Of a stretch of 25,246 bases of DNA, positions 19,459-24,933 are shown piece by piece (the first letter of the stretch is position 1; every line of letters starts with the position of its first letter). The notes beneath the pieces are model-generated. The model saw only the letters and a program-made list of their open reading frames with translations, made no database searches and was not told where the DNA came from. The stretch covers positions 1-25,246 of the IMG/VR virus record IMGVR_UViG_3300034374_011196; one strand, given 5' to 3'. The translations under genes were made by a program, and so were the position numbers. Source of the DNA: a virus.

Positions 19459-19500
19459 TTCCCAAGCTGAGGGTCGCCGGTTCGAGCCCGGTCGCCCGCT
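19459..19500 (+). other. attP core: 3' part of tRNA-Gly(CCC)
   Basis: From the anticodon loop TTCCCAA onward the sequence reads as a tRNA: GCTGA (3' anticodon stem), GGGTC (variable), GCCGG-TTCGAGC-CCGGT (T-arm), CGCCCGC (3' acceptor strand) and T. The 5' part is missing: the preceding GCACC does not pair with GCTGA and no GCGGGCG acceptor strand precedes. This is the identity segment by which an integrating phage restores the tRNA gene it enters. The integrase starts 114 bases to the right. The host target would be tRNA-Gly with anticodon CCC. Identity may extend a few bases further at either end. Confidence 0.88.
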
Positions 19501-19563
19501 TGACGTAAAGAACCTGCTAATACGCATATTCGTCTCCCTCCTCATGCGGTGACAGAAACACAG

Positions 19564-19597
19564 GTCCGAACAGAAACGAACGCATCTACGTTCGGAC
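19564..19597. promoter_or_regulatory. Inverted repeat upstream of integrase
   Basis: GTCCGAAC (19564-19571) and GTTCGGAC (19590-19597) form an 8-bp perfect inverted repeat with an 18-base spacer. It ends directly before TACCGT (19601-19606), a -10-like hexamer that would place transcription at or next to the integrase ATG. It could be an operator or an integrase/excisionase site. Confidence 0.45.
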
Positions 19598-19613
19598 GAG
19601 TACCGTTGCCTCC

Positions 19614-20672
19614 ATGTCCATCCATCGTCACGACGGGGCGCGCGGCCCCAGATGGGAAGTCAGGTGGCGTGAGGGCGACCGCAACCGCTCCCGAACATTC
19701 CGTTCGGAAGACGATGCGCTCGCCCACCAGGCGGCGATGCGCCGCCGCCATGAACTGGGAGCCTTCGCCCCCAGCGAGCCTTCGCGGATGCTGCTCTCGG
19801 ACTTCATCGAGCATTGGATCCGCACAAGCGGTGTTGAGTGGGCCAAGACCACGCTGAGGACGCGGGTCCACCTGCTTGACAAGTGGGTCGACCCATACAT
19901 CGGCCATGTCCCGCTTCGCGAGCTGGGCCGCACCCGCGTCAGGGAGTACCGCGCGGAGATCATCCGCGCGGGGAGCCCGCCGACCAATACCAACAATGTG
20001 ATGCGCGTCCTGTCCGCCGCCCTCGGGCGCGCCGAGGACGAGGGCCTGATCCCGGTCAACCCATGCCGCCGCTTGGGGCAGGTTCGGCAGGATCGGCCGG
20101 CGAGGGACGCGCTGCCCGAGGACGTCCTCTTCCGGCTCATCGATTCCGCACCGACTCCGCGCGACGCCGCCATCGTTGCCCTTGCCGGACTGGCCGGACT
20201 TCGTCCCGCGGAGATCGTTGCCCTTGAATGGGGCGACATCCAAGACGGGGTTATCCATGTTCACTCGTCGGTTCAAGGCGGGGAGCGCGGGCCGGTCAAG
20301 AACGGGAAACCCCGAACTTGCCTCAATACCGAACCCGCGCTCAACCACGCCCTCGCTCAAGCGCGAGGTAAGACCAGACCTAGCGCGAGCGACCTTGTCG
20401 CCCCGGGCGCCCGGGGCGGTTACCTCAACTTCGCGATGTGGAGCAGGCGCGTGTGGCGTCCGCTGCGCGAGGCTGCGGGCGCTCCTGGCGCATCCTTCTA
20501 CAGCCTCAGGCACACGGCCATCTCCCGATGGATCGGGCAGGGCCATGACCTGATGACGGTCAGCGGATGGGCCGGCCACGGGCCTGACGTCACCTTGAAG
20601 GTGTACGCGCACCAGTTCCAGCGATCTCGTCAACGAGCCGCGCAAAGCGGCCCTTCTTCGTCTTCTGGGTAG
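19614..20672 (+). CDS. int: Tyrosine integrase
   Basis: This 352-residue recombinase starts at the ATG at 19614. No ribosome-binding sequence precedes it, and TACCGT lies eight bases upstream, so a leaderless transcript is likely. Residues 1-50 form an arm-binding region (GPRWEVRWREGDRNRSRTF), about 58-145 the core-binding SAM-like domain, and 165-340 the catalytic domain. The catalytic positions are R197 (GLRPAEIVALEWGD), Y296 and R299 in FYSLRHT (tyrosine replacing the first His, as in many actinobacterial integrases), H322 (GWAGHG) and nucleophile Y331 (VYAHQF). It integrates the phage at tRNA-Gly through the neighbouring attP. Its last 83 bases overlap, tail to tail, the excisionase-like gene on the other strand. 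Confidence 0.95.
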   Translation: MSIHRHDGARGPRWEVRWREGDRNRSRTFRSEDDALAHQAAMRRRHELGAFAPSEPSRMLLSDFIEHWIRTSGVEWAKTTLRTRVHLLDKWVDPYIGHVPLRELGRTRVREYRAEIIRAGSPPTNTNNVMRVLSAALGRAEDEGLIPVNPCRRLGQVRQDRPARDALPEDVLFRLIDSAPTPRDAAIVALAGLAGLRPAEIVALEWGDIQDGVIHVHSSVQGGERGPVKNGKPRTCLNTEPALNHALAQARGKTRPSASDLVAPGARGGYLNFAMWSRRVWRPLREAAGAPGASFYSLRHTAISRWIGQGHDLMTVSGWAGHGPDVTLKVYAHQFQRSRQRAAQSGPSSSSG

Positions 20673-20841
20673 CGGCTGGCGCAGCGCCGTGAGACTTGGG
20701 CTCTAGGTCAGACAGCCTCACGCGCCACTTGCGGCCTACGCGGGTGGCAGGAAGTTCTCCCCGCTTGATCGCCCGCTGCACCGTCGCCGGGTGGATGCCG
20801 AGTACCTCAGCCGCTTCTGCCACCCCAACCATCTTCTCCAC
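20590..20841 (-). CDS. Excisionase-like / MerR-type HTH protein
   Basis: This 83-residue protein is taken from the GTG at 20841, with GAGGAG seven bases upstream and four bases after the upstream stop; in-frame starts further up (20901) would overlap the zinc-ribbon gene. Residues about 3-48 form a winged helix-turn-helix of the excisionase/HTH_17 type: VGVAEAAEVLGIHPATVQRAI, KRGELPATRVGRKWRVRLSDLE. The tail is basic (KTKKGRFARL). Proteins of this type bend att DNA and direct integrase toward excision, or act as small regulators. The gene is the last in the leftward early operon and its end overlaps the integrase 3' end by 83 bases. Confidence 0.78.
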   Translation of the reverse strand: MEKMVGVAEAAEVLGIHPATVQRAIKRGELPATRVGRKWRVRLSDLEPKSHGAAPAATQKTKKGRFARLVDEIAGTGARTPSR

Positions 20842-20845
20842 CAGT

Positions 20846-21052
20846 TCACTCCTCGTCACACCATCGGCAGACGACCCAGACATACGGGCCGCGCTCGCCA
20901 TCTACGAGAACCCATCTCTCCAGAACCCGCCGCTGGTTCATGCAGTAGCGGCAACTGCCGCCGGGATCGGGGCGTCCGCGACGCCTGCGGCGGGCTTTCC
21001 TCTGGCCCGTCGCAGTGCGTGTCTCGTCCCAACCGATCCCGGCGACAGGCAT
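20846..21052 (-). CDS. Small zinc-ribbon protein
   Basis: This 68-residue protein is started at the ATG at 21052, two bases after the upstream stop region. A basic N-terminal half (ETRTATGQRKARRRRRGRPD) is followed by a clear zinc ribbon: CRYC (about residues 33-36) and CRWC (about 63-66), with GPYVWVVCRWCDEE at the end. Small ribbons like this bind DNA, RNA or polymerase. In this early operon a recombination or regulatory accessory role is plausible. The upstream in-frame extension to 21235 lies antisense-like inside the SSB-like gene and is rejected. Confidence 0.65.
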   Translation of the reverse strand: MPVAGIGWDETRTATGQRKARRRRRGRPDPGGSCRYCMNQRRVLERWVLVDGERGPYVWVVCRWCDEE

Positions 21053-21054
21053 GG

Positions 21055-21552
21055 CTAGAAGGGGATCTCCTCCTCCTTGCCGCCGAACTCGTCGGCCAGC
21101 ACCTTCTTGGGGTCGCGCTTCGGAGTGGCCTTGGCCGCTTCCTTGCCCTTCTTGTCGGCGGCCTTCGACTCCATCTTTACGCAGTTGAAGTCCAGATACC
21201 CGCGGCCGGCCTTCGACACGCGCTCGCCCTTGCATTCCACGAAGACGAGGATGCCGGGCTTGGCCCCGCCGTCGTCAGCGCCCTCTCCCAGCTCCTCCCT
21301 AAGGATTTTTCCTGACAGGCGGAACTCGATCTCCCGGTCGGGGTCGTAGTCCTCTGCGTGCGTGCGGACGCCCTTGAGGATCAGCGTCTCCACCTCCCCG
21401 AACGGTGCCTCCTCCATGCCGCGGTCGATGACCAGGCCGGACAGCCACTCACCCTTCTCGGACAGACGGACCCAGTCGCCCCCGCCGCCCTTGCTGCTCG
21501 CCTCGGCGCGCAGGCCAGCGAGGATGTCGTCGCTAATGATCAGATCACTCAT
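21055..21552 (-). CDS. SSB-like or recombination-partner protein with EEEIPF tail
   Basis: This 165-residue protein starts at the ATG at 21552 with an 8-base overlap with the nuclease gene. The N-terminal 110 residues (SDDILAGLRAEASSKGGGGDWV, EWLSGLVIDRGMEEAPFGEV, EFRLSGKILREELGEG, GILVFVECKGERVSKAG, YLDFNCVKMES) suggest a beta-barrel such as an OB fold. A lysine-rich linker leads to the acidic C-terminus KEEEIPF, closely matching the DDDIPF-type tip by which bacterial SSB recruits repair enzymes. Paired with a RecB-type nuclease, it probably coats ssDNA made during resection. OB-fold identity is inferred; the tail is seen directly. Confidence 0.7.
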   Translation of the reverse strand: MSDLIISDDILAGLRAEASSKGGGGDWVRLSEKGEWLSGLVIDRGMEEAPFGEVETLILKGVRTHAEDYDPDREIEFRLSGKILREELGEGADDGGAKPGILVFVECKGERVSKAGRGYLDFNCVKMESKAADKKGKEAAKATPKRDPKKVLADEFGGKEEEIPF

Positions 21553-22414
21553 TGGTGCTTCCCTCCCGCTCCGTCAGGAGCTTGGTGTCGTCGTTCGGGT
21601 CGGCCAGCGGGGGGTAGAACGACACCCTCTCGTCGGCCGCCTGTTCTGCGTATGCCATCGCCACGCAGACCTTGAAGTGCTGGAACGCCTGGTCATCTGC
21701 CACGACGGGGATGACCTGGGGTTCTTGGTCGGGGCGGACCCAGAGGATCACGCCCAACTCGTCCGTCTCCGGCATCGGCTCCTCGGAGCCGTCGTCATGG
21801 CAGATGACATCGCCATGGCGAAGCGCGGCGAGCTGAAGCTGGTACTCGGTCTTGTTGACCGACCGGCTTGTCTTGATGTCGGCCACGCAGCGGCGCGGCT
21901 CGTCCTCGCCCGGGAACTTGATTAGGACGATCCCGTCCATGGTCCCGGCGTATCCGACGTCTGAGTTGAAGACCGTCTGCTCGCTGCGCTCCCAGACGAT
22001 CTCGTACCGGCGGCACAATTCGTGCAGCCCCCAGTACATGTCAGCGATACCCTCGTCGGTGACATCAGCGACGATGGACTCAGCGTCCTTGTCGCCCTTA
22101 AGCCACTCCTCGAAGAGCTTGTGAACCTTGGTGCCCTTTGCGCCGGCGGCGTCGCGGTCCTCGTAGGGGGCCTTCTTCAACCACTCGAACGCGGACTGCG
22201 GGTCGGCCTCGTACAGCGCCGGGAGGATTCCCGACTCCTGACCAGTGATGTACTTGGTCGCCACGCTCTTGCCGCCGTAGGGGATGGCCCATGTCCACAC
22301 GCTCCAGTACCGCGTCGACCCGGTCACGTTGATGTGTTCGGTCAGTACTCCATTGACCTCGCGGACGTAGCGGCGCTTGCCACCCCTCTTGGCTACTGCG
22401 GTGCGCGGTGGCAT
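21545..22414 (-). CDS. PD-(D/E)XK exonuclease, RecB/Cas4-like
   Basis: This 289-residue protein is started at the ATG at 22414, overlapping the upstream stop by TGATG. The motifs of phage and Cas4/RecB-family nucleases are in order: GTKVHKLFEEWL with conserved H98, GYAGTMDGIV with D160, CVADIKTSRS with D179 and K181, and TEYQLQLAAL. It would resect DNA ends to leave single strands for recombination, working with the SSB-like protein encoded next. Although the fold is shared with Cas4, no CRISPR array or cas genes are present, so a phage recombination role is more likely. The longer frame to 22468 has no better start. Confidence 0.85.
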   Translation of the reverse strand: MPPRTAVAKRGGKRRYVREVNGVLTEHINVTGSTRYWSVWTWAIPYGGKSVATKYITGQESGILPALYEADPQSAFEWLKKAPYEDRDAAGAKGTKVHKLFEEWLKGDKDAESIVADVTDEGIADMYWGLHELCRRYEIVWERSEQTVFNSDVGYAGTMDGIVLIKFPGEDEPRRCVADIKTSRSVNKTEYQLQLAALRHGDVICHDDGSEEPMPETDELGVILWVRPDQEPQVIPVVADDQAFQHFKVCVAMAYAEQAADERVSFYPPLADPNDDTKLLTEREGSTNE

Positions 22415-22530
22415 CAGTCCACCGCCCCGACTGCCGTGTCGATCAGGAACCACAGGGCCACGACGCACGCGGCCACGAACATCGCGGAGAAGAACACCGC
22501 GGCTGCGGCGTCCACGCGATTACGCTTCAT
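22414..22530 (-). CDS. Tiny single-pass membrane protein
   Basis: This 38-residue protein starts at the ATG at 22530. It has a short basic N-terminus (KRNRVDAAA) and one hydrophobic helix (VFFSAMFVAACVVALWFLI, about residues 11-29). It overlaps the upstream gene by 11 bases and is coupled to the nuclease gene by TGATG. Its size and topology fit small phage membrane proteins that may influence superinfection or membrane state. No specific function can be assigned. Confidence 0.5.
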   Translation of the reverse strand: MKRNRVDAAAAVFFSAMFVAACVVALWFLIDTAVGAVD

Positions 22531-22759
22531 TCTCTTCCTCCTCGCGAGCGGCGAGGATGTCGGCCACGACGTCCTCGAGCGGGAAGAACTCCCCGACCCG
22601 TGCGTTGAAGACCTTGACCTGGCGGTCAAACGCGGCGTGCGCCTCGTCGCTCATGTCGTCTTGGAACTTCACGAACGTCTTGAGCATCCCGTAGGCAAAG
22701 TCGCCCATCGCTCCGACGAGGTGGGTCATCTCCTCGCCCGATACCTCCAGTTGCTCCAT
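22520..22759 (-). CDS. Hypothetical acidic protein, first gene of the leftward early operon
   Basis: This 79-residue protein starts at the ATG at 22759 with CGGAAG nearby. It is helical and acidic: SGEEMTHLVGAMGDFAYGMLKTFVKFQDD, then FDRQVKVFNARVGEFFPLEDVVADILAAREEEENEA in pieces. No family is recognised. As the promoter-proximal gene behind the palindromic operator, it would be among the first expressed when the repressor is lifted. That makes it a candidate for an early host-interaction or anti-repressor-like function, without direct evidence. Confidence 0.6.
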   Translation of the reverse strand: MEQLEVSGEEMTHLVGAMGDFAYGMLKTFVKFQDDMSDEAHAAFDRQVKVFNARVGEFFPLEDVVADILAAREEEENEA

Positions 22760-22784
22760 CTGTCGTCTTCCGTTCCTCGTTGTG

Positions 22785-22878
22785 CGTTTACGTTTACGGA
22801 AACGTAATACTGGGCTCGGACGTCATCTCCTCCCCTTCCTAGCGGCACAAAAAGAAATTGTCGCTACGAGCGTAAACC
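22785..22878. promoter_or_regulatory. Operator region with TTACGTTT-ACGG-AAACGTAA palindrome
   Basis: A perfect 8-bp inverted repeat with a 4-base spacer lies at 22788-22807. CGTTTACG also occurs twice in overlapping tandem (22785-22792 and 22791-22798), and CGTAAAC recurs at 22871-22877. These are clustered between the leftward early operon and the rightward repressor gene, the expected place for lysis-lysogeny operators. A related CGTAACCGTTT lies at 23471-23481 beside another promoter. Confidence 0.65.
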
Positions 22879-22933
22879 TGTACTTTCGGACAGTAAGGCG
22901 CACGCCATCTGGGGAGGCTGCGTTTCGCGCGCC

Positions 22934-22962
22934 TTGTGCCTGCGGTAGCGCATACCTAATGT
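22934..22962 (+). promoter_or_regulatory. Candidate promoter of the repressor gene
   Basis: TTGTGC (22934-22939) and TAATGT (22957-22962) are separated by exactly 17 bases, with a start expected about 20 bases before the TTG start codon. The -35 matches only its first three bases well. Confidence 0.5.
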
Positions 22963-22990
22963 CTCAACCGCAACCAAACGAAAGACTCTC

Positions 22991-23323
22991 TTGAGCGATG
23001 AGACGATTGTCGACCGCGTCAAGTTCCTGGAGCGGTTCTACGAACTGACAGGAACCACGCAGCAGAAAGCTCTGGCGCAGATTGCGAACCTGACCTCTGC
23101 CAGCATGTGCCGAATCCAGCAGGGCCAGAGCTTTCCCAGCGTGGAGACGCTGTCGCGCTTGGCGATGGTTCTGGGCGTGAGCATCGACTACCTCGTCGGG
23201 CTCACAGATGACCCTACGCCGGCGGCTCGTTCAGCGAAGACGCTGAAGAAAGTTCTCGAGACTCCCATCGACAGAGCGTCTGCGAAGCGGCCTCAGCCGC
23301 AGCGTCCAGCCAAGCGGAAGTAG
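22991..23323 (+). CDS. HTH-type (XRE/CI-Cro-like) repressor
   Basis: This 110-residue protein is started at the TTG at 22991 behind GAAAG; the ATG at 22998 is out of frame. Residues about 20-70 form a typical XRE helix-turn-helix: TTQQKALAQIANLTSASMCRIQQGQSFPSVETLSRLAMVLGV, in pieces, followed by SIDYLVG. The C-terminus is basic and proline-rich (KRPQPQRPAKRK) with no peptidase domain, so it is a short repressor that would not self-cleave in the LexA manner. Its position next to a palindromic operator and divergent from the early operon points to the lysogeny/lytic switch. Its 3' end is overlapped by a leftward gene. Confidence 0.82.
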   Translation: MSDETIVDRVKFLERFYELTGTTQQKALAQIANLTSASMCRIQQGQSFPSVETLSRLAMVLGVSIDYLVGLTDDPTPAARSAKTLKKVLETPIDRASAKRPQPQRPAKRK

Positions 23324-23411
23324 GGCACGGGCCGAGCCTGGCGGCGCTTCGCCGCATCTCCGTGATCACGCGCCGGACTTCTTCGGCCTGTGTTTCAGGG
23401 GATGGGGTCAT
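23214..23411 (-). CDS. Small hypothetical protein overlapping the repressor 3' end
   Basis: This 65-residue protein is started at the ATG at 23411 with GAGGAAG seven bases upstream and a promoter with TATAAA about 35 bases further. Its first half reads as a helical protein (SPETQAEEVRRVITEMRRSAARLG); its second half lies antisense to the last 110 bases of the repressor gene. The good promoter and ribosome-binding site support transcription and translation. The antisense overlap makes a coding-only interpretation less sure. It may serve as much as an antisense RNA to the repressor mRNA as a protein gene. Confidence 0.45.
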   Translation of the reverse strand: MTPSPETQAEEVRRVITEMRRSAARLGPCPTSAWLDAAAEAASQTLCRWESRELSSASSLNEPPA

Positions 23412-23446
23412 CGGTCTTCCTCGTCGGTTTGCGGACCCGAGCATCT

Positions 23447-23475
23447 TTTATACACGAACGCAGCGGCATGCGTAA
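23447..23475 (-). promoter_or_regulatory. Leftward promoter facing the repressor gene
   Basis: On the minus strand TTACGC (23470-23475) and TATAAA (23447-23452) are 17 bases apart; the -10 is strong. The CGTAACCGTTT overlapping the -35 resembles half-sites of the 22788 operator, so the same repressor may act here. Transcription would run through 23411-23214 and into the antisense of the repressor gene. Confidence 0.5.
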
Positions 23476-23484
23476 CCGTTTGCG

Positions 23485-23760
23485 CTACCGGAACGTCCCC
23501 TCGTCGGGGTGTAGAACCCGGCGCATGGCCGTGTAGAGGACGAGGTCGACCAGTTCTTGGTAGCGCTCCGTGTCGAACCACTCCGGCGGCTTTCTCAGCC
23601 ACTCGCCGGAAGTGCCCTTGTACTCAGCCTCGCCTTGCCGGAAGCGCGCCTCGGCCAGCGCCATGAAACCCGGCTGCGGCTCCATGAACACCGCCTTCAC
23701 CTCCACCCATGCCCGCGGGATCTCCTCACGGATGAACGGCCACGGGTCGGCCCCACTCAT
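23485..23760 (-). CDS. Hypothetical protein, possibly MazG-like
   Basis: This 91-residue protein starts at the ATG at 23760, sharing a base with the stop of the metallophosphoesterase gene (TAATG). It has aromatic-rich helices: DPWPFIREEIPRAWVEVKAVF, LAEARFRQGEAEYKG and RYQELVDLVLYTAMRRVL. The last helix recalls the ELxDxxxY pattern of MazG-type nucleotide pyrophosphohydrolases, but the full EExxE set is not evident, so this is only a suggestion. It is translationally coupled to the metallophosphoesterase, and both may act on nucleotides. Confidence 0.6.
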   Translation of the reverse strand: MSGADPWPFIREEIPRAWVEVKAVFMEPQPGFMALAEARFRQGEAEYKGTSGEWLRKPPEWFDTERYQELVDLVLYTAMRRVLHPDEGTFR

Positions 23761-24656
23761 TACAGCGTCACTTCCAGCGTCCACGGACTGCGCTCCTTCA
23801 TCTGCCCCACTCGGCGGGGCTTGATCGTGATGACAGGCGGGCCGAGGTGCGCGCCGGGCATCTTGTGTCGGTAGTTCTTGAACGTCTCGTAGGTCGTCGG
23901 GGCGTGGTCACCGGCCTTGGGCTCGATGTGACCGACCTTGTAGGTGCCGGTCGACGCAACCAGCCGAGGCCACTCGGCAACCCCGGTCCGATTGATCCGA
24001 AGTGACGGGATCACCTGGGCGATGCGGGGCGCATGGCTATGGCCGCGCAGAAGTACATCCGCGTCGGTGTAGCCAAGCTCGCGCTCCATCCCGTTGATGA
24101 GGTTCCCCGAGCCCGCGCGGCCGGCGGTCTGCCAGCCGTGGTGAACGTGGATCTTCATCGACCCCACGCCCTTGTTCTGCTCGCGGTGCGTCCATGTCAC
24201 ATGGATGAACCCTGAGTACCCGAGCAGGCGGTTAAAGATCCCGCCGCCCAACTCGCTAGCGAGTTCGGTCATCAGGTCACGCTGGCAGTGCTTGGAGATC
24301 GTCATCTCATGGTTGCCGGATGCGACGCCCCAGATGCGGCCTACCCACGGCTCGAGGATCTCTGCGGCGTGCTTGACCGTCTCGGTGGGGATTCCCCCGG
24401 CCGGGTCCAGCATCGCGTCGACGTACCGCTGCGGCATGTACCCCTGCGGGTGCCACCGCTTATCTCCCGGCCCGATCAACTCCCCGATGTCTCCCATCAG
24501 GATCAGTCGGGCGTTCGGGTTGTCCTCATGCTCCTTGAGGTCCGAACGGATCTGCGCCTCGTCGCAGTCAGCGGCGCCGAGGTGCCAGTCGCCCGTGGGG
24601 ATGAGCGTGAACGCATCCCCCGTGGCGAACTTCTCAGAGATGTGGACGACGCGCAT
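23760..24656 (-). CDS. Metallophosphoesterase
   Basis: This 298-residue protein starts at the ATG at 24656, two bases past the upstream stop. It has the complete calcineurin-like metallophosphoesterase motif set: GDWHLG (D23, H25), GDIGE (D56), GNHE (114-117), HVHHG (170-174) and GHSH (205-208), which together bind two metal ions. Phage members of this family can act as nucleases or phosphatases on DNA, cyclic nucleotides or other phosphoesters. Substrate cannot be read from sequence. The length is normal. It is coupled to the next, possibly nucleotide-related, gene. Confidence 0.88.
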   Translation of the reverse strand: MRVVHISEKFATGDAFTLIPTGDWHLGAADCDEAQIRSDLKEHEDNPNARLILMGDIGELIGPGDKRWHPQGYMPQRYVDAMLDPAGGIPTETVKHAAEILEPWVGRIWGVASGNHEMTISKHCQRDLMTELASELGGGIFNRLLGYSGFIHVTWTHREQNKGVGSMKIHVHHGWQTAGRAGSGNLINGMERELGYTDADVLLRGHSHAPRIAQVIPSLRINRTGVAEWPRLVASTGTYKVGHIEPKAGDHAPTTYETFKNYRHKMPGAHLGPPVITIKPRRVGQMKERSPWTLEVTL

Positions 24657-24658
24657 GG

Positions 24659-24922
24659 CTAGTCGTCAAGGCCGGCGCGGAACTCCTCGAAACTCGTCGC
24701 GCTCACGCCGTTGTCGGGGCCACCGTCGGTCCAGACCGCCAAGGTGTTGGCCTGCCAGGAGCGCAGGACCGACAGGACCGCAGCGAGGACTCCGGCGATG
24801 ATGGACAGGGTCAGCGGCACGGCGGTGCCCGCACCGTCCAGTCCGCTGATGACAGCACCGACGGCTGCCGCGATGATCGTGACGACGGCGATGACCGTCG
24901 AAATGCCAACGGGAACCTTCAT
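24659..24922 (-). CDS. Holin-like small membrane protein
   Basis: This 87-residue protein starts at the ATG at 24922 with GTAGGAG upstream. Two hydrophobic helices are clear: residues about 7-27 (ISTVIAVVTIIAAAVGAVISG) and about 34-54 (VPLTLSIIAGVLAAVLSVLRS), joined by a short Gly/Asp loop and followed by a hydrophilic acidic tail. This is the topology of many class II phage holins, which permeabilise the membrane at lysis. If so, it is separated from the Rpf-like lysin by over 5 kb. The alternative is an unrelated small membrane protein. Confidence 0.55.
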   Translation of the reverse strand: MKVPVGISTVIAVVTIIAAAVGAVISGLDGAGTAVPLTLSIIAGVLAAVLSVLRSWQANTLAVWTDGGPDNGVSATSFEEFRAGLDD

Positions 24923-24933
24923 GTGGATCGCTC

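Larger units (their letters stand above)
19331..19707. promoter_or_regulatory. CCGAAC motifs flanking attP, candidate integrase arm sites
   Basis: CCGAAC occurs at 19320-19325, 19331-19336, 19566-19571 and 19691-19696, and in reverse (GTTCGG) at 19590-19595 and 19702-19707, on both sides of the tRNA-derived core. CGGAACAG-type units (GCGGAACAG in tandem) lie at 19354-19371. Clusters of short oriented motifs around the core are expected for arm-type integrase binding. Confidence 0.35.

Noticed and set aside
19420-19545. N-terminal extension of the lysin to the ATG at 19545
   Set aside because: It would translate the reverse complement of the tRNA remnant (giving the well-known spurious GRPGSNRRPS-type sequence) and bury the signal peptide.
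21545-22414. Cas4 as a sign of a CRISPR system
   Set aside because: The fold is shared with phage recombination nucleases, no other cas genes or arrays are present, and the SSB-like partner points to recombination.
22022-22807. 261-residue rightward frame over the early operon and operator
   Set aside because: It is antisense to the nuclease gene and runs through the palindromic operator; no ribosome-binding site.
23408-23602. 64-residue leftward frame between the MazG-like and small genes
   Set aside because: It overlaps both the end of the coding region at 23485 and the TATAAA promoter, with no ribosome-binding site or recognisable features.
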